The position numbers were made by a program, and so were the translations under genes. The notes under the pieces are model-generated. The model was not told the origin of the DNA. It saw only the letters and a program-made list of their open reading frames with translations, and did no database searches. 64,000 nt of DNA from Pseudodesulfovibrio sp. S3 (lineage in GTDB: Bacteria; Desulfobacterota; Desulfovibrionia; Desulfovibrionales; Desulfovibrionaceae), in the NCBI RefSeq assembly GCF_004025585.1, contig NZ_QTZO01000012.1, positions 26,749-90,748 on the forward strand, read 5' to 3'. Shown here piece by piece: positions 25,294 to 33,264 of this stretch (positions are counted from its first letter, which is position 1; each line of letters starts with the position of its first letter).

Positions 25294-25896
25294 ATGGTTG
25301 GCATTCTACTCTATTGCGTGGCGGTGATGTACACCCCCGGCCCCGTGAATATCCTCAGCCTCAATTGCGGAGTGCAGCGCAGGTTCGCCGCACACATCCC
25401 GTTCTGCCTGGGAGTGGCTGTTGCGTTGAGTTTCTGGTTTCTGCTGATGGGCTATGCGGGCAGTGCGGTGGTCGATGAAAAAGCGATGCCTCTCATTACC
25501 GCTTTCGGCGTCAGTTTTATCCTGTATCTCGCCTACAGGGTCATCTCCTCGGACGTAGACACCGCTCGGGACGGAAACAACGCTGCCGTCCTCAAATTCA
25601 GTGACGGCCTGCTCATGCAATTGCTGAATCCGAAATCGTTTTTGGCCGTCCTGCCCGTGACCGCAGTGCAGTTCCCGGCCGCAGGTATTGGAGGAAGCGG
25701 GATCGCGGTCTGGTCCATCGGGCTTGGCCTTCTCGGTTTCGGAGCGCCACTCGCCTACGCCGCCTTTGGCTCGGCAGTGGCCCGACATGTCGAAAACAGC
25801 TGTTTTCTCAAGTATTTCAATGTTGTAATGGGCGTGACGCTGGCCGTTGTCGCTTTGGATATGGCGTATCAGCATATATACCTCGCGCTGCGATAG
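25294..25896 (+). CDS. LysE/RhtB-family amino-acid exporter
   Basis: A 200-residue, roughly six-helix membrane protein of the LysE superfamily. The signature TPGPVNILSLNCGVQR is at residues about 10-25, and LLMQLLNPKSFLAVLP is in the second half. Members export basic or neutral amino acids, but the substrate here is unknown. It is probably co-expressed with, and controlled by, the adjacent AraC regulator. Confidence 0.88.
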   Translation: MVGILLYCVAVMYTPGPVNILSLNCGVQRRFAAHIPFCLGVAVALSFWFLLMGYAGSAVVDEKAMPLITAFGVSFILYLAYRVISSDVDTARDGNNAAVLKFSDGLLMQLLNPKSFLAVLPVTAVQFPAAGIGGSGIAVWSIGLGLLGFGAPLAYAAFGSAVARHVENSCFLKYFNVVMGVTLAVVALDMAYQHIYLALR

Positions 25897-25947
25897 CAGC
25901 CCTGCCGAGAGGCTTGCAGGGGACGGGACCTGTGCCCCGGATGCCGT

Positions 25948-27225
25948 TTATCCCGCCGTGACCGTCAATATTTCTTTCCACACGGTGGTGTATCTCGGAG
26001 AGCGCATCTCCCGTTTCATCTTCCATCCCTGCTTTACGCCCGATGCGGCAAAAGAGACCGTGTCCCGGCCCCATCGGGAGTTGAGGCTGTCCACGGCCTG
26101 CATGAGCGGCCGGTCATCCGGCCTGTGTGCCGGAGGCAGGGCCAGCAGGTTGAGCCACCGGCCTCGCTCCGGCTCCAGTCCCGAAAGCATGATGCCGCAC
26201 TTCTTGTATTGGTAGCCGTCACGAAAAATGCGCTCCATGCCGGATGTGGCTGCCCGGATCAGGGTGGGGGTGTGGGCCGTGGCCACGGCCAGGGGGACGG
26301 ACAGGGCGTTGGAATACTGGGGCTGGCCGAGTTTGAAGGTGTTGGTCTCCAGGGAAATCAGCAGGTTTGAGGTCACCGACCGCTGTCTGCGCAATTTTTC
26401 GGCGGCCCTGGTTGTGTACTTTGCCGTGGCTTCCAGTATGTCTTCAAGCCGTGTCACCGGATGGCCGAAGGAACGCGAGGAAACAATGGTCTTCTTGCTT
26501 GCCGGGCCGTCCGTCAAACCAAGGCATGGCAAGCCGCGCAATTCAAGCAAGGTGTGCAGTCCGGCAACCGTCATCTTCTTTTGCACCCAGTCCCGTTTCA
26601 GCCCGCGAAACTTGAGCGCGTTGTCCACGCCCATCTTGCGGAGCCGTTTGGCGTGGCGCGGTCCGATGCCCCAGATGTCGCCGATTCCGGTCCATTCAAG
26701 TACCCGGTCTGGGGCAGGGCTGGTCCCGAAGTCGAAGACGCCCCGGCATCGGGCCTGCTTTTTGGCGAACCGGTTGGCCAGTTTGGCCAGGGTCTTGGTC
26801 GGGCCGATGCCCACTGACACCGGGATGCCGGTCCAGGCCTGGACCGTGGCCCGCAACCGGCGCCCGAAAGCCTCGGCCCCGCCCGGTACGCCGGTCAGGT
26901 CACAGAAAGCCTCGTCAATGGAATAGACCTCCACGCCCGGACAGAATCGCGACAGCACCCGCATGACCCGAGCGGACATGTCCCCGTACAAGGCGTAGTT
27001 GGACGAAAATACGGCCACCCCATGCCGTTCCAGCATGGACCGGCATTTGAAATACGGCGCTCCCATGGGCACGCCCACCCCTTTGGCCTCGTCCGAACGT
27101 GCGATCACGCACCCGTCGTTGTTGGATAACACCACCACGGGCCGCCCCACCAACTCCGGTCGAAACGCCCGTTCACACGAAGCATAAAAATTGTTGCAGT
27201 CCATCAATGCATAACTGTTCGGCAT
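25948..27225 (-). CDS. umuC: Y-family DNA polymerase, UmuC
   Basis: A 425-residue error-prone polymerase subunit. The N-terminus has the catalytic LMDCNNFYASCER, the second acidic site is VEVYSIDEAFCDL, and GIPVSVGIGPTKTLAKLAN is the palm-thumb signature. The C-terminus carries the little-finger region and the DUF4113-like end (VDSLNSRWGRDTVSFAASG). With UmuD' it forms DNA polymerase V for lesion bypass. The ATG at 27225 directly follows the G-rich part of a dispersed repeat, which supplies the ribosome site. Confidence 0.95.
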   Translation of the reverse strand: MPNSYALMDCNNFYASCERAFRPELVGRPVVVLSNNDGCVIARSDEAKGVGVPMGAPYFKCRSMLERHGVAVFSSNYALYGDMSARVMRVLSRFCPGVEVYSIDEAFCDLTGVPGGAEAFGRRLRATVQAWTGIPVSVGIGPTKTLAKLANRFAKKQARCRGVFDFGTSPAPDRVLEWTGIGDIWGIGPRHAKRLRKMGVDNALKFRGLKRDWVQKKMTVAGLHTLLELRGLPCLGLTDGPASKKTIVSSRSFGHPVTRLEDILEATAKYTTRAAEKLRRQRSVTSNLLISLETNTFKLGQPQYSNALSVPLAVATAHTPTLIRAATSGMERIFRDGYQYKKCGIMLSGLEPERGRWLNLLALPPAHRPDDRPLMQAVDSLNSRWGRDTVSFAASGVKQGWKMKREMRSPRYTTVWKEILTVTAG

Positions 27226-27228
27226 AGG

Positions 27229-27280
27229 TTCCCCCCCCTGGACTCCCCCTCCAGAACTTTTTGTCACCGCTTCGCGGGGC
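27229..27280 (-). repeat. Dispersed GC-hairpin/CAAAAAGTTT/purine-tract element, copy 2
   Basis: On the minus strand: CCCCGCGAAGCGG hairpin, GTGACAAAAAGTTCTGG, then a G tract (GGGGGAGTCCAGGGGGGG) that runs into the umuC start. Same order of parts as at 3139-3221. It lies in the umuD-umuC gap, so it is transcribed with the operon. Confidence 0.6.
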
Positions 27281-27356
27281 CTGGCAATCAAGACGGGTTT
27301 CGTCTGGTACCCAAGCAACCTCTCTTTCCGGCCTTACAAAGCAAATGGAAAGCCGC

Positions 27357-27818
27357 TTAAACCTTATGGACCACATGCAAGACCACGCCCCAGACCTGAA
27401 ACTCCGTCTCCTCGGAGAGGGGGATCGGGGTGAAGTCCGGATTTTCCGGGGCCAGTTCCAGCCCTGTGGGCGTCTTCCTGAGTCGTTTCACCGTGAACTC
27501 GCCGTCCACCAGGGCGATGATCACGTTTCCCGGCCGCGGGGTCTGGGACCGGTCCACCACGAGGATGTCGCCGTGGTGGATGGATGCCCCGATCATGGAG
27601 TCGCCGGACACGCGCACGAAAAATGTCGCTTCCGGGCGGGGCACCAGATATTCGTTCAGGTCCAGGGTCTTTTCCAGATATTCTTCGGCCGGGGAGGGGA
27701 AACCGGCGGCCACGCTTTCGCCGGCCAGGCCGAGCTGTAACCGCATCCGGTAATCAAACCGCGATACCTGACCGACCCAGACCCCGGTCAGGCTGTCCGG
27801 ATATGTATACAAGGGCAT
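27357..27818 (-). CDS. umuD: UmuD-like S24 self-cleaving peptidase
   Basis: A 153-residue LexA/UmuD-type serine-lysine protease. The RecA-stimulated cleavage site is A38-G39 in SVAAGFPSPAE. The catalytic pair is S74 in VSGDSMIGA and K111 in FTVKRLRK. Loss of the N-terminus activates it as UmuD'. ATG 27818 is chosen because it gives MPLYTYPDS as in the family; the frame extends 16 residues upstream. It is the first gene of umuDC; the 130-base gap before umuC holds a repeat. Confidence 0.92.
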   Translation of the reverse strand: MPLYTYPDSLTGVWVGQVSRFDYRMRLQLGLAGESVAAGFPSPAEEYLEKTLDLNEYLVPRPEATFFVRVSGDSMIGASIHHGDILVVDRSQTPRPGNVIIALVDGEFTVKRLRKTPTGLELAPENPDFTPIPLSEETEFQVWGVVLHVVHKV

Positions 27819-27863
27819 GTGTGCTCCGTTTTTTTTGTTAAGCTTAGAAAAACATTTTGCTGT

Positions 27864-27878
27864 CAAACAGTCTGTTTG
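27864..27878. promoter_or_regulatory. 15-bp perfect palindrome, candidate LexA operator for umuDC
   Basis: CAAACAG-T-CTGTTTG lies 46 bases upstream of the umuD start, where an SOS operator is expected. The family of UmuDC operons is LexA-controlled; the exact motif for this organism was not available, so the assignment is by position and symmetry. Confidence 0.5.
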
Positions 27879-27887
27879 TCAAGGTTT

Positions 27888-27912
27888 GATTGACATCGGT
27901 GTTGCGTCAATC
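27888..27912. promoter_or_regulatory. Inverted repeat between umuD and the TRAP binding-protein gene
   Basis: GATTGAC and GTCAATC, perfect 7-bp arms separated by 11 bases, in the divergent region. The spacing suits a dimeric regulator. It could serve either the umuDC or the dctP promoter. Confidence 0.4.
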
Positions 27913-28062
27913 GGGTCGAGAGAAAATGCGCTCTCACCGGTGAGTTGTTGACGATTGTGTGCGGCCCACTTGCAATTAACAGTGAAGTCATGCAGGTTTT
28001 TTCAGTATGCCAAGAATTGGGGTTTTAGGGCGACTGAAACAACGTCTACCTCTGGAGGAACC

Positions 28063-29193
28063 ATGAAAAGACGTGATTTTTTGAGCAAAGCCGCCATTGC
28101 CGGTCTCGCGGGCGGCACTGCGTTGCTTGTAGGCTGTCAGGGCGAGGACAAACCTGCCAATCAGGCTGCCGCACCGGTGCAGGTCAAGAAAACCGTCACT
28201 TGGAAAATGGTCACCACATGGCCGCCCAAGTTGCCCATCTTGCAGACCGGCGCAGAAAATTTTGCCAAAAAAGTGGAGGCCCTGTCTGACGGCGAGATGG
28301 TCATTCAGGTCTACGCCGCCAATGAACTTGTCCCTGCACTGGGCGTGTTCGACGCTGTTTCCGCAGGCACGGCTGAGTGCGGTTCCGGTTCAGCCTATTA
28401 CTGGGCTGGCAAGGACCCGGCATGCCAGTGGTTTTCCGCAGTTCCCTTTGGCCTGAACGCGCAGGGTCTGAATGCTTGGTTCTATTCCGGCGGCGGCCTC
28501 GACTTGTGGGACGAAGTCTATGGGCAGTTCAACCTGATCGGCCGCCCCATGGGCAACACCGGTGTCCAGATGGGCGGTTGGTTCAACAAGGAAATCAACG
28601 ACATCAAGGATTTTGAAGGCCTCAAGATGCGCATCCCCGGCCTGGGCGGCAAGGTCATTGCCAAGGCTGGCGGCACCGTGGTCCTGTTGGCCGGCGGCGA
28701 AATATACACTTCCCTTGAGCGCGGCGTCATCGACGCCACCGAATGGGTCGGTCCCCTGCATGACCTGCGCATGGGCTTCTACCAGGCCGCCAAGTATTAT
28801 TATTACCCTGGGTGGCACGAGCCTGGAACCTGCCTGGACGCCATGTTCAACAGGGATAAGTTCATGGCCCTGCCCAAGCGCCTCCAGGCCGTCCTCAAGA
28901 CAGCCGCTGCCGAGACCAACCTTGAATCCCTGTGCGAATTCGAGGCCCGCAACGGTGCAGCCCTGGAAGAACTGGTCACCAAGCACAACGTGCAGCTCAA
29001 GCGCTTCCAGGAAAATATCCTGGCCGACCTGCGCGTCATGGCACGAGAGGTCATTGCCGAAGAGGCGGCCAAGTCCCCGCTGGCCACCAAGGTCGCTGCC
29101 GGTTTCGACACGTTCCAGAAGCAATGGGGAGCCTGGTCCGACGTGTCCTCGCGTGCCTATTTCGACACCATAGCCGAACGCTACATCAAGTAG
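28063..29193 (+). CDS. dctP: TRAP transporter substrate-binding protein (DctP type), Tat lipoprotein
   Basis: A 376-residue periplasmic binding protein. The N-terminus has a twin-arginine signal (MKRRDFLSKA) merging into a lipobox LLVGC with C25 as the lipid anchor. The mature part has the DctP fold with VTTWPPKLPILQTGAENFA and the signature DATEWVGPLHD, which places it in the TakP-like branch that binds 2-oxo or hydroxy acids. Arginine-mediated carboxylate binding is expected from RIPGLGG. The ribosome site is GGAGGAACC. Its membrane partners dctQM are on the opposite strand, converging on it. Confidence 0.9.
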   Translation: MKRRDFLSKAAIAGLAGGTALLVGCQGEDKPANQAAAPVQVKKTVTWKMVTTWPPKLPILQTGAENFAKKVEALSDGEMVIQVYAANELVPALGVFDAVSAGTAECGSGSAYYWAGKDPACQWFSAVPFGLNAQGLNAWFYSGGGLDLWDEVYGQFNLIGRPMGNTGVQMGGWFNKEINDIKDFEGLKMRIPGLGGKVIAKAGGTVVLLAGGEIYTSLERGVIDATEWVGPLHDLRMGFYQAAKYYYYPGWHEPGTCLDAMFNRDKFMALPKRLQAVLKTAAAETNLESLCEFEARNGAALEELVTKHNVQLKRFQENILADLRVMAREVIAEEAAKSPLATKVAAGFDTFQKQWGAWSDVSSRAYFDTIAERYIK

Positions 29194-29214
29194 TCCGGCG
29201 CCTTGGCGCAAAAA

Positions 29215-29238
29215 CAAGGCGCGGCTGAAGAGGCCACG
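29215..29238 (+). terminator. Terminator downstream of dctP
   Basis: AAGGCGCGGC pairs with GGCCACGCCTT (one bulge), then TTTTTTT. Confidence 0.75.
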
Positions 29239-29262
29239 CCTTTTTTTGCGCCTCGCGCCGGA

Positions 29263-29390
29263 GTGCCGGCTTGCGATAGCGGGCCATCTGCACATTTTCC
29301 GGGTGCCTCCCAATCCTCAGCGTAGCTGGGCTACGCCTCCGGTTGGGAGGCACCCGGAAAATGCACATCTGACCCACTCTTGCAAGCCTC
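29263..29390. repeat. Bipartite palindromic element, copy A
   Basis: Outer arms GGCTTGC...AGCGGGCCATCTGCACATTTTCC and the reverse complement ending GCAAGCC; middle stem GGGTGCCTCCCAA/TTGGGAGGCACCC; innermost hairpin CGTAG-CTGGG-CTACG. It sits between the dctP terminator and the end of dctM. Copies with the same outer and inner stems are at 52664-52785 and 63086-63206. Any short open frame inside it is a by-product of the repeat. Confidence 0.9.
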
Positions 29391-29395
29391 GGTGC

Positions 29396-29505
29396 GTCGG
29401 AGAGCCGCTGTTTGCAGCCTTTGGCGGCAAAGGCGCTCCGTGAGGGCGAAGGGATTGGCAGGGGAGCCGCTGTTTGCAGCCTTTGGCGGCAAAGGCGCTC
29501 CAGGG
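29396..29505. repeat. Tandemly duplicated trailer of copy A
   Basis: Two direct copies (about 29400-29441 and 29463-29503) of GAGCCGCTGTTTGCAGC followed by GCCTTTGGCGGCAAAGGC, a small hairpin. The single trailers of copies B and C begin with the same GAGCCGCTGTTTG but continue with a GGGGCG/CGCCCC hairpin. Confidence 0.8.
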
Positions 29506-29548
29506 GGGGGAGAAAGACGTTGCTGGCGCAACGGGTGTGTGTGTTCTG

Positions 29549-30871
29549 TTAGTTGCTGAAGATGGCTCTGGGGAGCCAGGTGGCCATTTCGGGGAAGATG
29601 ACTACCAGGCTCAGGCCGATCAGTTGGAGGATGACGAACGGGATGATGCCCTTGTAGATGTGTCCGGTCTTGACCTGGGGCGGGGCCACGCCCTTGAGGT
29701 AGAAGAGGGAGAAGCCAAAGGGCGGCGTCATGAACGAGGTCTGGAGGTTCACGGCGAACAGGATGGCGAACCAGAGCGGGTCGAATCCGAAGTCGGCCAT
29801 GATCGGGGCCAGCACCGGGATGTGGATGAAGGTGATTTCGATGAAGTCCAGGAAGAAGCCGATGACAAAGATGATGGACATGACGATGAGCATGACCGTC
29901 CATTTACCGAAGGCCAGGTGGGTGATGTAGTCGCGGATGACGTGGTCGCCGCCCAGGCCCCGGAAGACCAGGCCGAAGGCGCTCGCGCCCACCAGGATGA
30001 TGAAGACCATGCAGGTCAGCACGGTCGTGGTGGTCATGGTTTCCTGCAATCGTTTGAAGGTGAAGCGGCCGTTGGCGATGGACAGGATCATGGCCCCGGC
30101 GGCACCCACTGCCGCAGCCTCGGTCGGGGAGGCCACGCCCGCGAAGATGGAGCCGAGCACGCAGGTCATGAGCAGCAGCGGCGGGATGAGCGCCTTGACC
30201 ACGCGGGTCCACAGACCGGCCCTGAGGATCTCTTTCCATTCCTTGTCCGGGATGGCCGGGGCGCAGGTCTTGTTGAAGTGCGAGTAGACGATGATGTAGA
30301 GGCAGTACAGGCCGACCAGGACCATGCCCGGAATGACCGCGCCCATGAACAATTCGCCCACGGACACGCCGATGATGTCGCCGAGCAGGATGAGCACGAT
30401 GGATGGCGGGATGATCTGCCCCAGGGTGCCCGAGGCGGAGATGACGCCGGTGGACAGCTCTGTCTGGTAGCCGCGCCGGAGCATGGTGGGCAGGGAGATC
30501 AGGCCCATGGTGACCACGGTGGCGCCGACGATGCCGGTGGACGCGCCGAGCAGCATGCCCACGATGACCACGGACACGGCCAGGCCGCCGCACATGCGGC
30601 CGAACAGCAGGGCCATGGTCTCCAGCAGGTCTTCCGCCAGCCCTGACCGTTCCAGCATGACGCCCATGAAGATGAAGAGCGGCACCGCGATCAGCGTGAA
30701 GTTGTTCATGATGCCCCAGATGCGCATGGGGAGCAGGTTGAAGAAATCCCATCCGAAGCCGACGAGGCCAAAAATCAGGGACGTGCCGAGCAGGGTGAAG
30801 GCCACGGGGAAGCCGAACATCAGCAGGACGGTCAGCACCGCGAACATGATCAGCGGGAGGGCTTCCGTCAT
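29549..30871 (-). CDS. dctM: TRAP transporter large permease (DctM)
   Basis: A 440-residue inner-membrane protein with about twelve helices, the large TRAP subunit that carries out sodium-coupled uptake. Landmarks are MFGFPVAFTLLGTSL near the start, PLFIFMGVMLERSGLAEDLL, STGVISASGTLGQIIPPSI and GFFLDFIEITFIHIPVLAPI in the second half. Its ATG overlaps the stop of dctQ (ATGA). It converges on dctP, with a palindromic element between them. Confidence 0.93.
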   Translation of the reverse strand: MTEALPLIMFAVLTVLLMFGFPVAFTLLGTSLIFGLVGFGWDFFNLLPMRIWGIMNNFTLIAVPLFIFMGVMLERSGLAEDLLETMALLFGRMCGGLAVSVVIVGMLLGASTGIVGATVVTMGLISLPTMLRRGYQTELSTGVISASGTLGQIIPPSIVLILLGDIIGVSVGELFMGAVIPGMVLVGLYCLYIIVYSHFNKTCAPAIPDKEWKEILRAGLWTRVVKALIPPLLLMTCVLGSIFAGVASPTEAAAVGAAGAMILSIANGRFTFKRLQETMTTTTVLTCMVFIILVGASAFGLVFRGLGGDHVIRDYITHLAFGKWTVMLIVMSIIFVIGFFLDFIEITFIHIPVLAPIMADFGFDPLWFAILFAVNLQTSFMTPPFGFSLFYLKGVAPPQVKTGHIYKGIIPFVILQLIGLSLVVIFPEMATWLPRAIFSN

Positions 30872-31407
30872 TTATGCGCCCTCCCTTTCGGTTCTTCATG
30901 AGGCCTGTCGATGAGTGTCAGGAATGACTTGATGCCCATGGAAATGCCCTGAAGGGCCACCAGGATGAAGCCGACGAGGATGAAGGCCTTGAGCACGTAG
31001 CGGGCAGGCAGTCCGCCCGGGTCCGGGGAGCCTTCGCCGATGACATAGGACATGCGGAAGAATTGCCAGGAGGTGTCGAGCACGAGAAAACAGCCCGGCA
31101 GCAGGAAGAGGATGACGCCCAGAAGGTTGGTCCAGGCTTGTCCTTTGGGGCTGAGTCGCTGGTAGAAGACGTCCACGCGCACATGCCCGTCCACCAGCAG
31201 GGTATAGCCTGCACCAAGGAGGAACACGACCCCGAACAGGTGCCATTCAAGCTCTTGGACGGCTACAAAGGAGGTGTCGAAAGCGTATCGCATAATCACG
31301 TCCGCGGTGACCACCATCACCATGAGCAGGGCGATATAGCCCGCCAGTTTGCCGAACCAGGTGTTCAGCCGGTCGATGCATCGGATGAGGCCAGTCAGAA
31401 TTCCCAT
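30868..31407 (-). CDS. dctQ: TRAP transporter small permease (DctQ)
   Basis: A 179-residue, four-helix membrane protein, the small TRAP subunit. The segment VTADVIMRYAFDTSFVAVQE matches the family signature. I set the start at ATG 31407, after AAGGAAGGG, which gives the normal DctQ length; the open frame continues 39 residues further upstream without family similarity. Translationally coupled to dctM. Confidence 0.9.
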   Translation of the reverse strand: MGILTGLIRCIDRLNTWFGKLAGYIALLMVMVVTADVIMRYAFDTSFVAVQELEWHLFGVVFLLGAGYTLLVDGHVRVDVFYQRLSPKGQAWTNLLGVILFLLPGCFLVLDTSWQFFRMSYVIGEGSPDPGGLPARYVLKAFILVGFILVALQGISMGIKSFLTLIDRPHEEPKGRAHK

Positions 31408-31596
31408 CAAAACCCTTCCTTGGAACGCAGTGGCATGTTCGTCCAACCAGATGAACACGTTGGGATCATCGCCCGGCAGGGCAGGCAGGAATGCCGGACA
31501 ACCATCCATTATGACCGATGACACCGGGCAGGACTCCGGGTGATTGTAAAAAGGGGGACGCGTCTTGCAAACCGGGAATCGCCTGGCTGATCGGAG

Positions 31597-33264
31597 TTAA
31601 AGTGCTTTTTCCACGCCGTCGGCATTCGGTTTTATCGGGAAGGCAATATGGAAGGTGCTCCCCCGGCCAACCTCGGAGTCGGCCCGGATGGAGCCGCCGT
31701 ACCGTTCCACGATCTGTTTGGTGATGGCCAGTCCCAGGCCGGCTCCGCGCGCGCCATAGTCTTGCGCGGTCTTGTCCTTGACCTGATGGAATTTGGTGAA
31801 GATGTTCTCTATGTCTTGGGCGGGGATGCCGCTGCCGGTGTCCTCCACCTGGATGGTGAGGGTCTGGCCGTCCGCTTCCGATCCGGCCCGCAGGATGACC
31901 CGGCCCGATCGGGTGAACTTGGCGGCATTGTTGAGCAGGTTGATGATCACCTGGGTCAGGCGGTCCGGGTCCACGGTCATTTCGGGCAGGTCGTCTGCGA
32001 TCTCCACCAGCAGCCTGAGGTCGGGGTTTTGGGCATAGAGTCCGGTCACGGCCTGGGCCGCATGTCTGAGCACCGGGGCCGGAGCGATCAGCTGATCGTC
32101 CCAGTTCATGCGTCCGGCTTCGATGCGGGTCAGGTCCAGGAAGTCGTTGACCAGTCTGGTCAGTCGCTCCCCTTCCTGAACGATGATATCCAGGTTGTTG
32201 CATATGCGGCTTCCCATTTTGTGCATATCAGCCTGGCATTTGGCCGCAGGCAGGAAGACCTTGCAGAAGTCCCTGTGAATCAACTTGGCAAAGCCGAGCA
32301 CACTGGTCAGGGGGGTCCGCAGTTCGTGGGAGACCGAGGACAAAAATGCGGTTTTGAGCTGGTCCAGTTCCTTGAGGCGCAGGTTGGCCTGCTCCAGCTG
32401 CAGGGCCTTGTTTTCCAGATCCATGGTGCGCTCGGCGACCAACCGCTCTAGCTGCCGGTTCATCTCGGCCAGCTCCTGTTCGGCCTGTTTCCGCTTGGTG
32501 ATGTCCACGGCAAATCCTTCGATGATCTCCAGATCGCCGTTTTCGTCAAAGATGCCCCGGCTGTTGATGATGACCCATCTTTTGGATCCATCCTTGCGGA
32601 AGATTTCCGCTTCAAATCCAGAAACCGTTCCGCTTCTCTCCAGGATGGCGAGCATGTTCTTGCGGGTGTCGCTGCGGACGTAATGCTGGTCTTTGATGTG
32701 GGTGACTGCCTCAATCATTTCTTTGGGCGAGTCGTATCCGAGGAGCTGGGCCATGGCCGGGTTGGCGCTGATGAATTTCCCCGACGGGGTGGACTGGAAT
32801 ATGCCTTCGACCGCACTCTCGAAAAGGATGCGGTATTGTTCCTGGGCGTCGAGCTGTTTTTGCTGGGCGCGTTTGCGCTGGCGGCGGCTGTCGGCTTCGC
32901 GCAGTTCGCGTTCCACTGCCGGGATGAGTCTGGCCCAGTTGCCTTTGCGGACATAGTCGCTGGCCCCCTCCTTGAGGATCATGACCGCATTGTCCTCGAT
33001 CAGCACTCCTGAGATGACGATGAACGGGATGTCCAACCCCTTTTCCTTGACTATTCTCAAGGCCTCATGCCCGTCAAAGGCCTGCATCTGGTAGTCGGAC
33101 AGGATGATGTCCCAGGTGCCTTTGTCCAGGGCGTCGGTCAGGGCCCTGGCCGTTTCCACCATTTTCCAGTCCGGCTCGTAGCCGCCCCGACGGAGTTGGC
33201 GCAGTGTGAGCAGGCCATCATCTTCACTGTCTTCAACGATCAAAACACGGATCGGTATGCCCAT
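31597..33264 (-). CDS. REC-PAS-histidine kinase hybrid
   Basis: A 555-residue cytoplasmic signalling protein. Residues 1-125 are a receiver domain with acidic pocket E11/D12 and phospho-acceptor D57 (ILSDYQM). Residues about 145-262 are a PAS domain with its PAC segment (GFAVDITKRK). A coiled coil (262-305) leads to the HisKA helix with H313 (SSVSHELRTP), then HATPase_c with NLLNNAAKF, DTGSGIP and GAGLGLAI. No transmembrane segment. The start follows GAGGAGGCCAA and overlaps the preceding kinase gene by 32 bases. It has no DNA-binding output. Confidence 0.92.
   Translation of the reverse strand: MGIPIRVLIVEDSEDDGLLTLRQLRRGGYEPDWKMVETARALTDALDKGTWDIILSDYQMQAFDGHEALRIVKEKGLDIPFIVISGVLIEDNAVMILKEGASDYVRKGNWARLIPAVERELREADSRRQRKRAQQKQLDAQEQYRILFESAVEGIFQSTPSGKFISANPAMAQLLGYDSPKEMIEAVTHIKDQHYVRSDTRKNMLAILERSGTVSGFEAEIFRKDGSKRWVIINSRGIFDENGDLEIIEGFAVDITKRKQAEQELAEMNRQLERLVAERTMDLENKALQLEQANLRLKELDQLKTAFLSSVSHELRTPLTSVLGFAKLIHRDFCKVFLPAAKCQADMHKMGSRICNNLDIIVQEGERLTRLVNDFLDLTRIEAGRMNWDDQLIAPAPVLRHAAQAVTGLYAQNPDLRLLVEIADDLPEMTVDPDRLTQVIINLLNNAAKFTRSGRVILRAGSEADGQTLTIQVEDTGSGIPAQDIENIFTKFHQVKDKTAQDYGARGAGLGLAITKQIVERYGGSIRADSEVGRGSTFHIAFPIKPNADGVEKAL

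Noticed and set aside
29246..29443. Short open frames containing HLHIFR and NAHL in all three palindromic elements
   Set aside because: The shared peptide arises because the DNA repeat is shared; frames differ in start context and lack ribosome sites.
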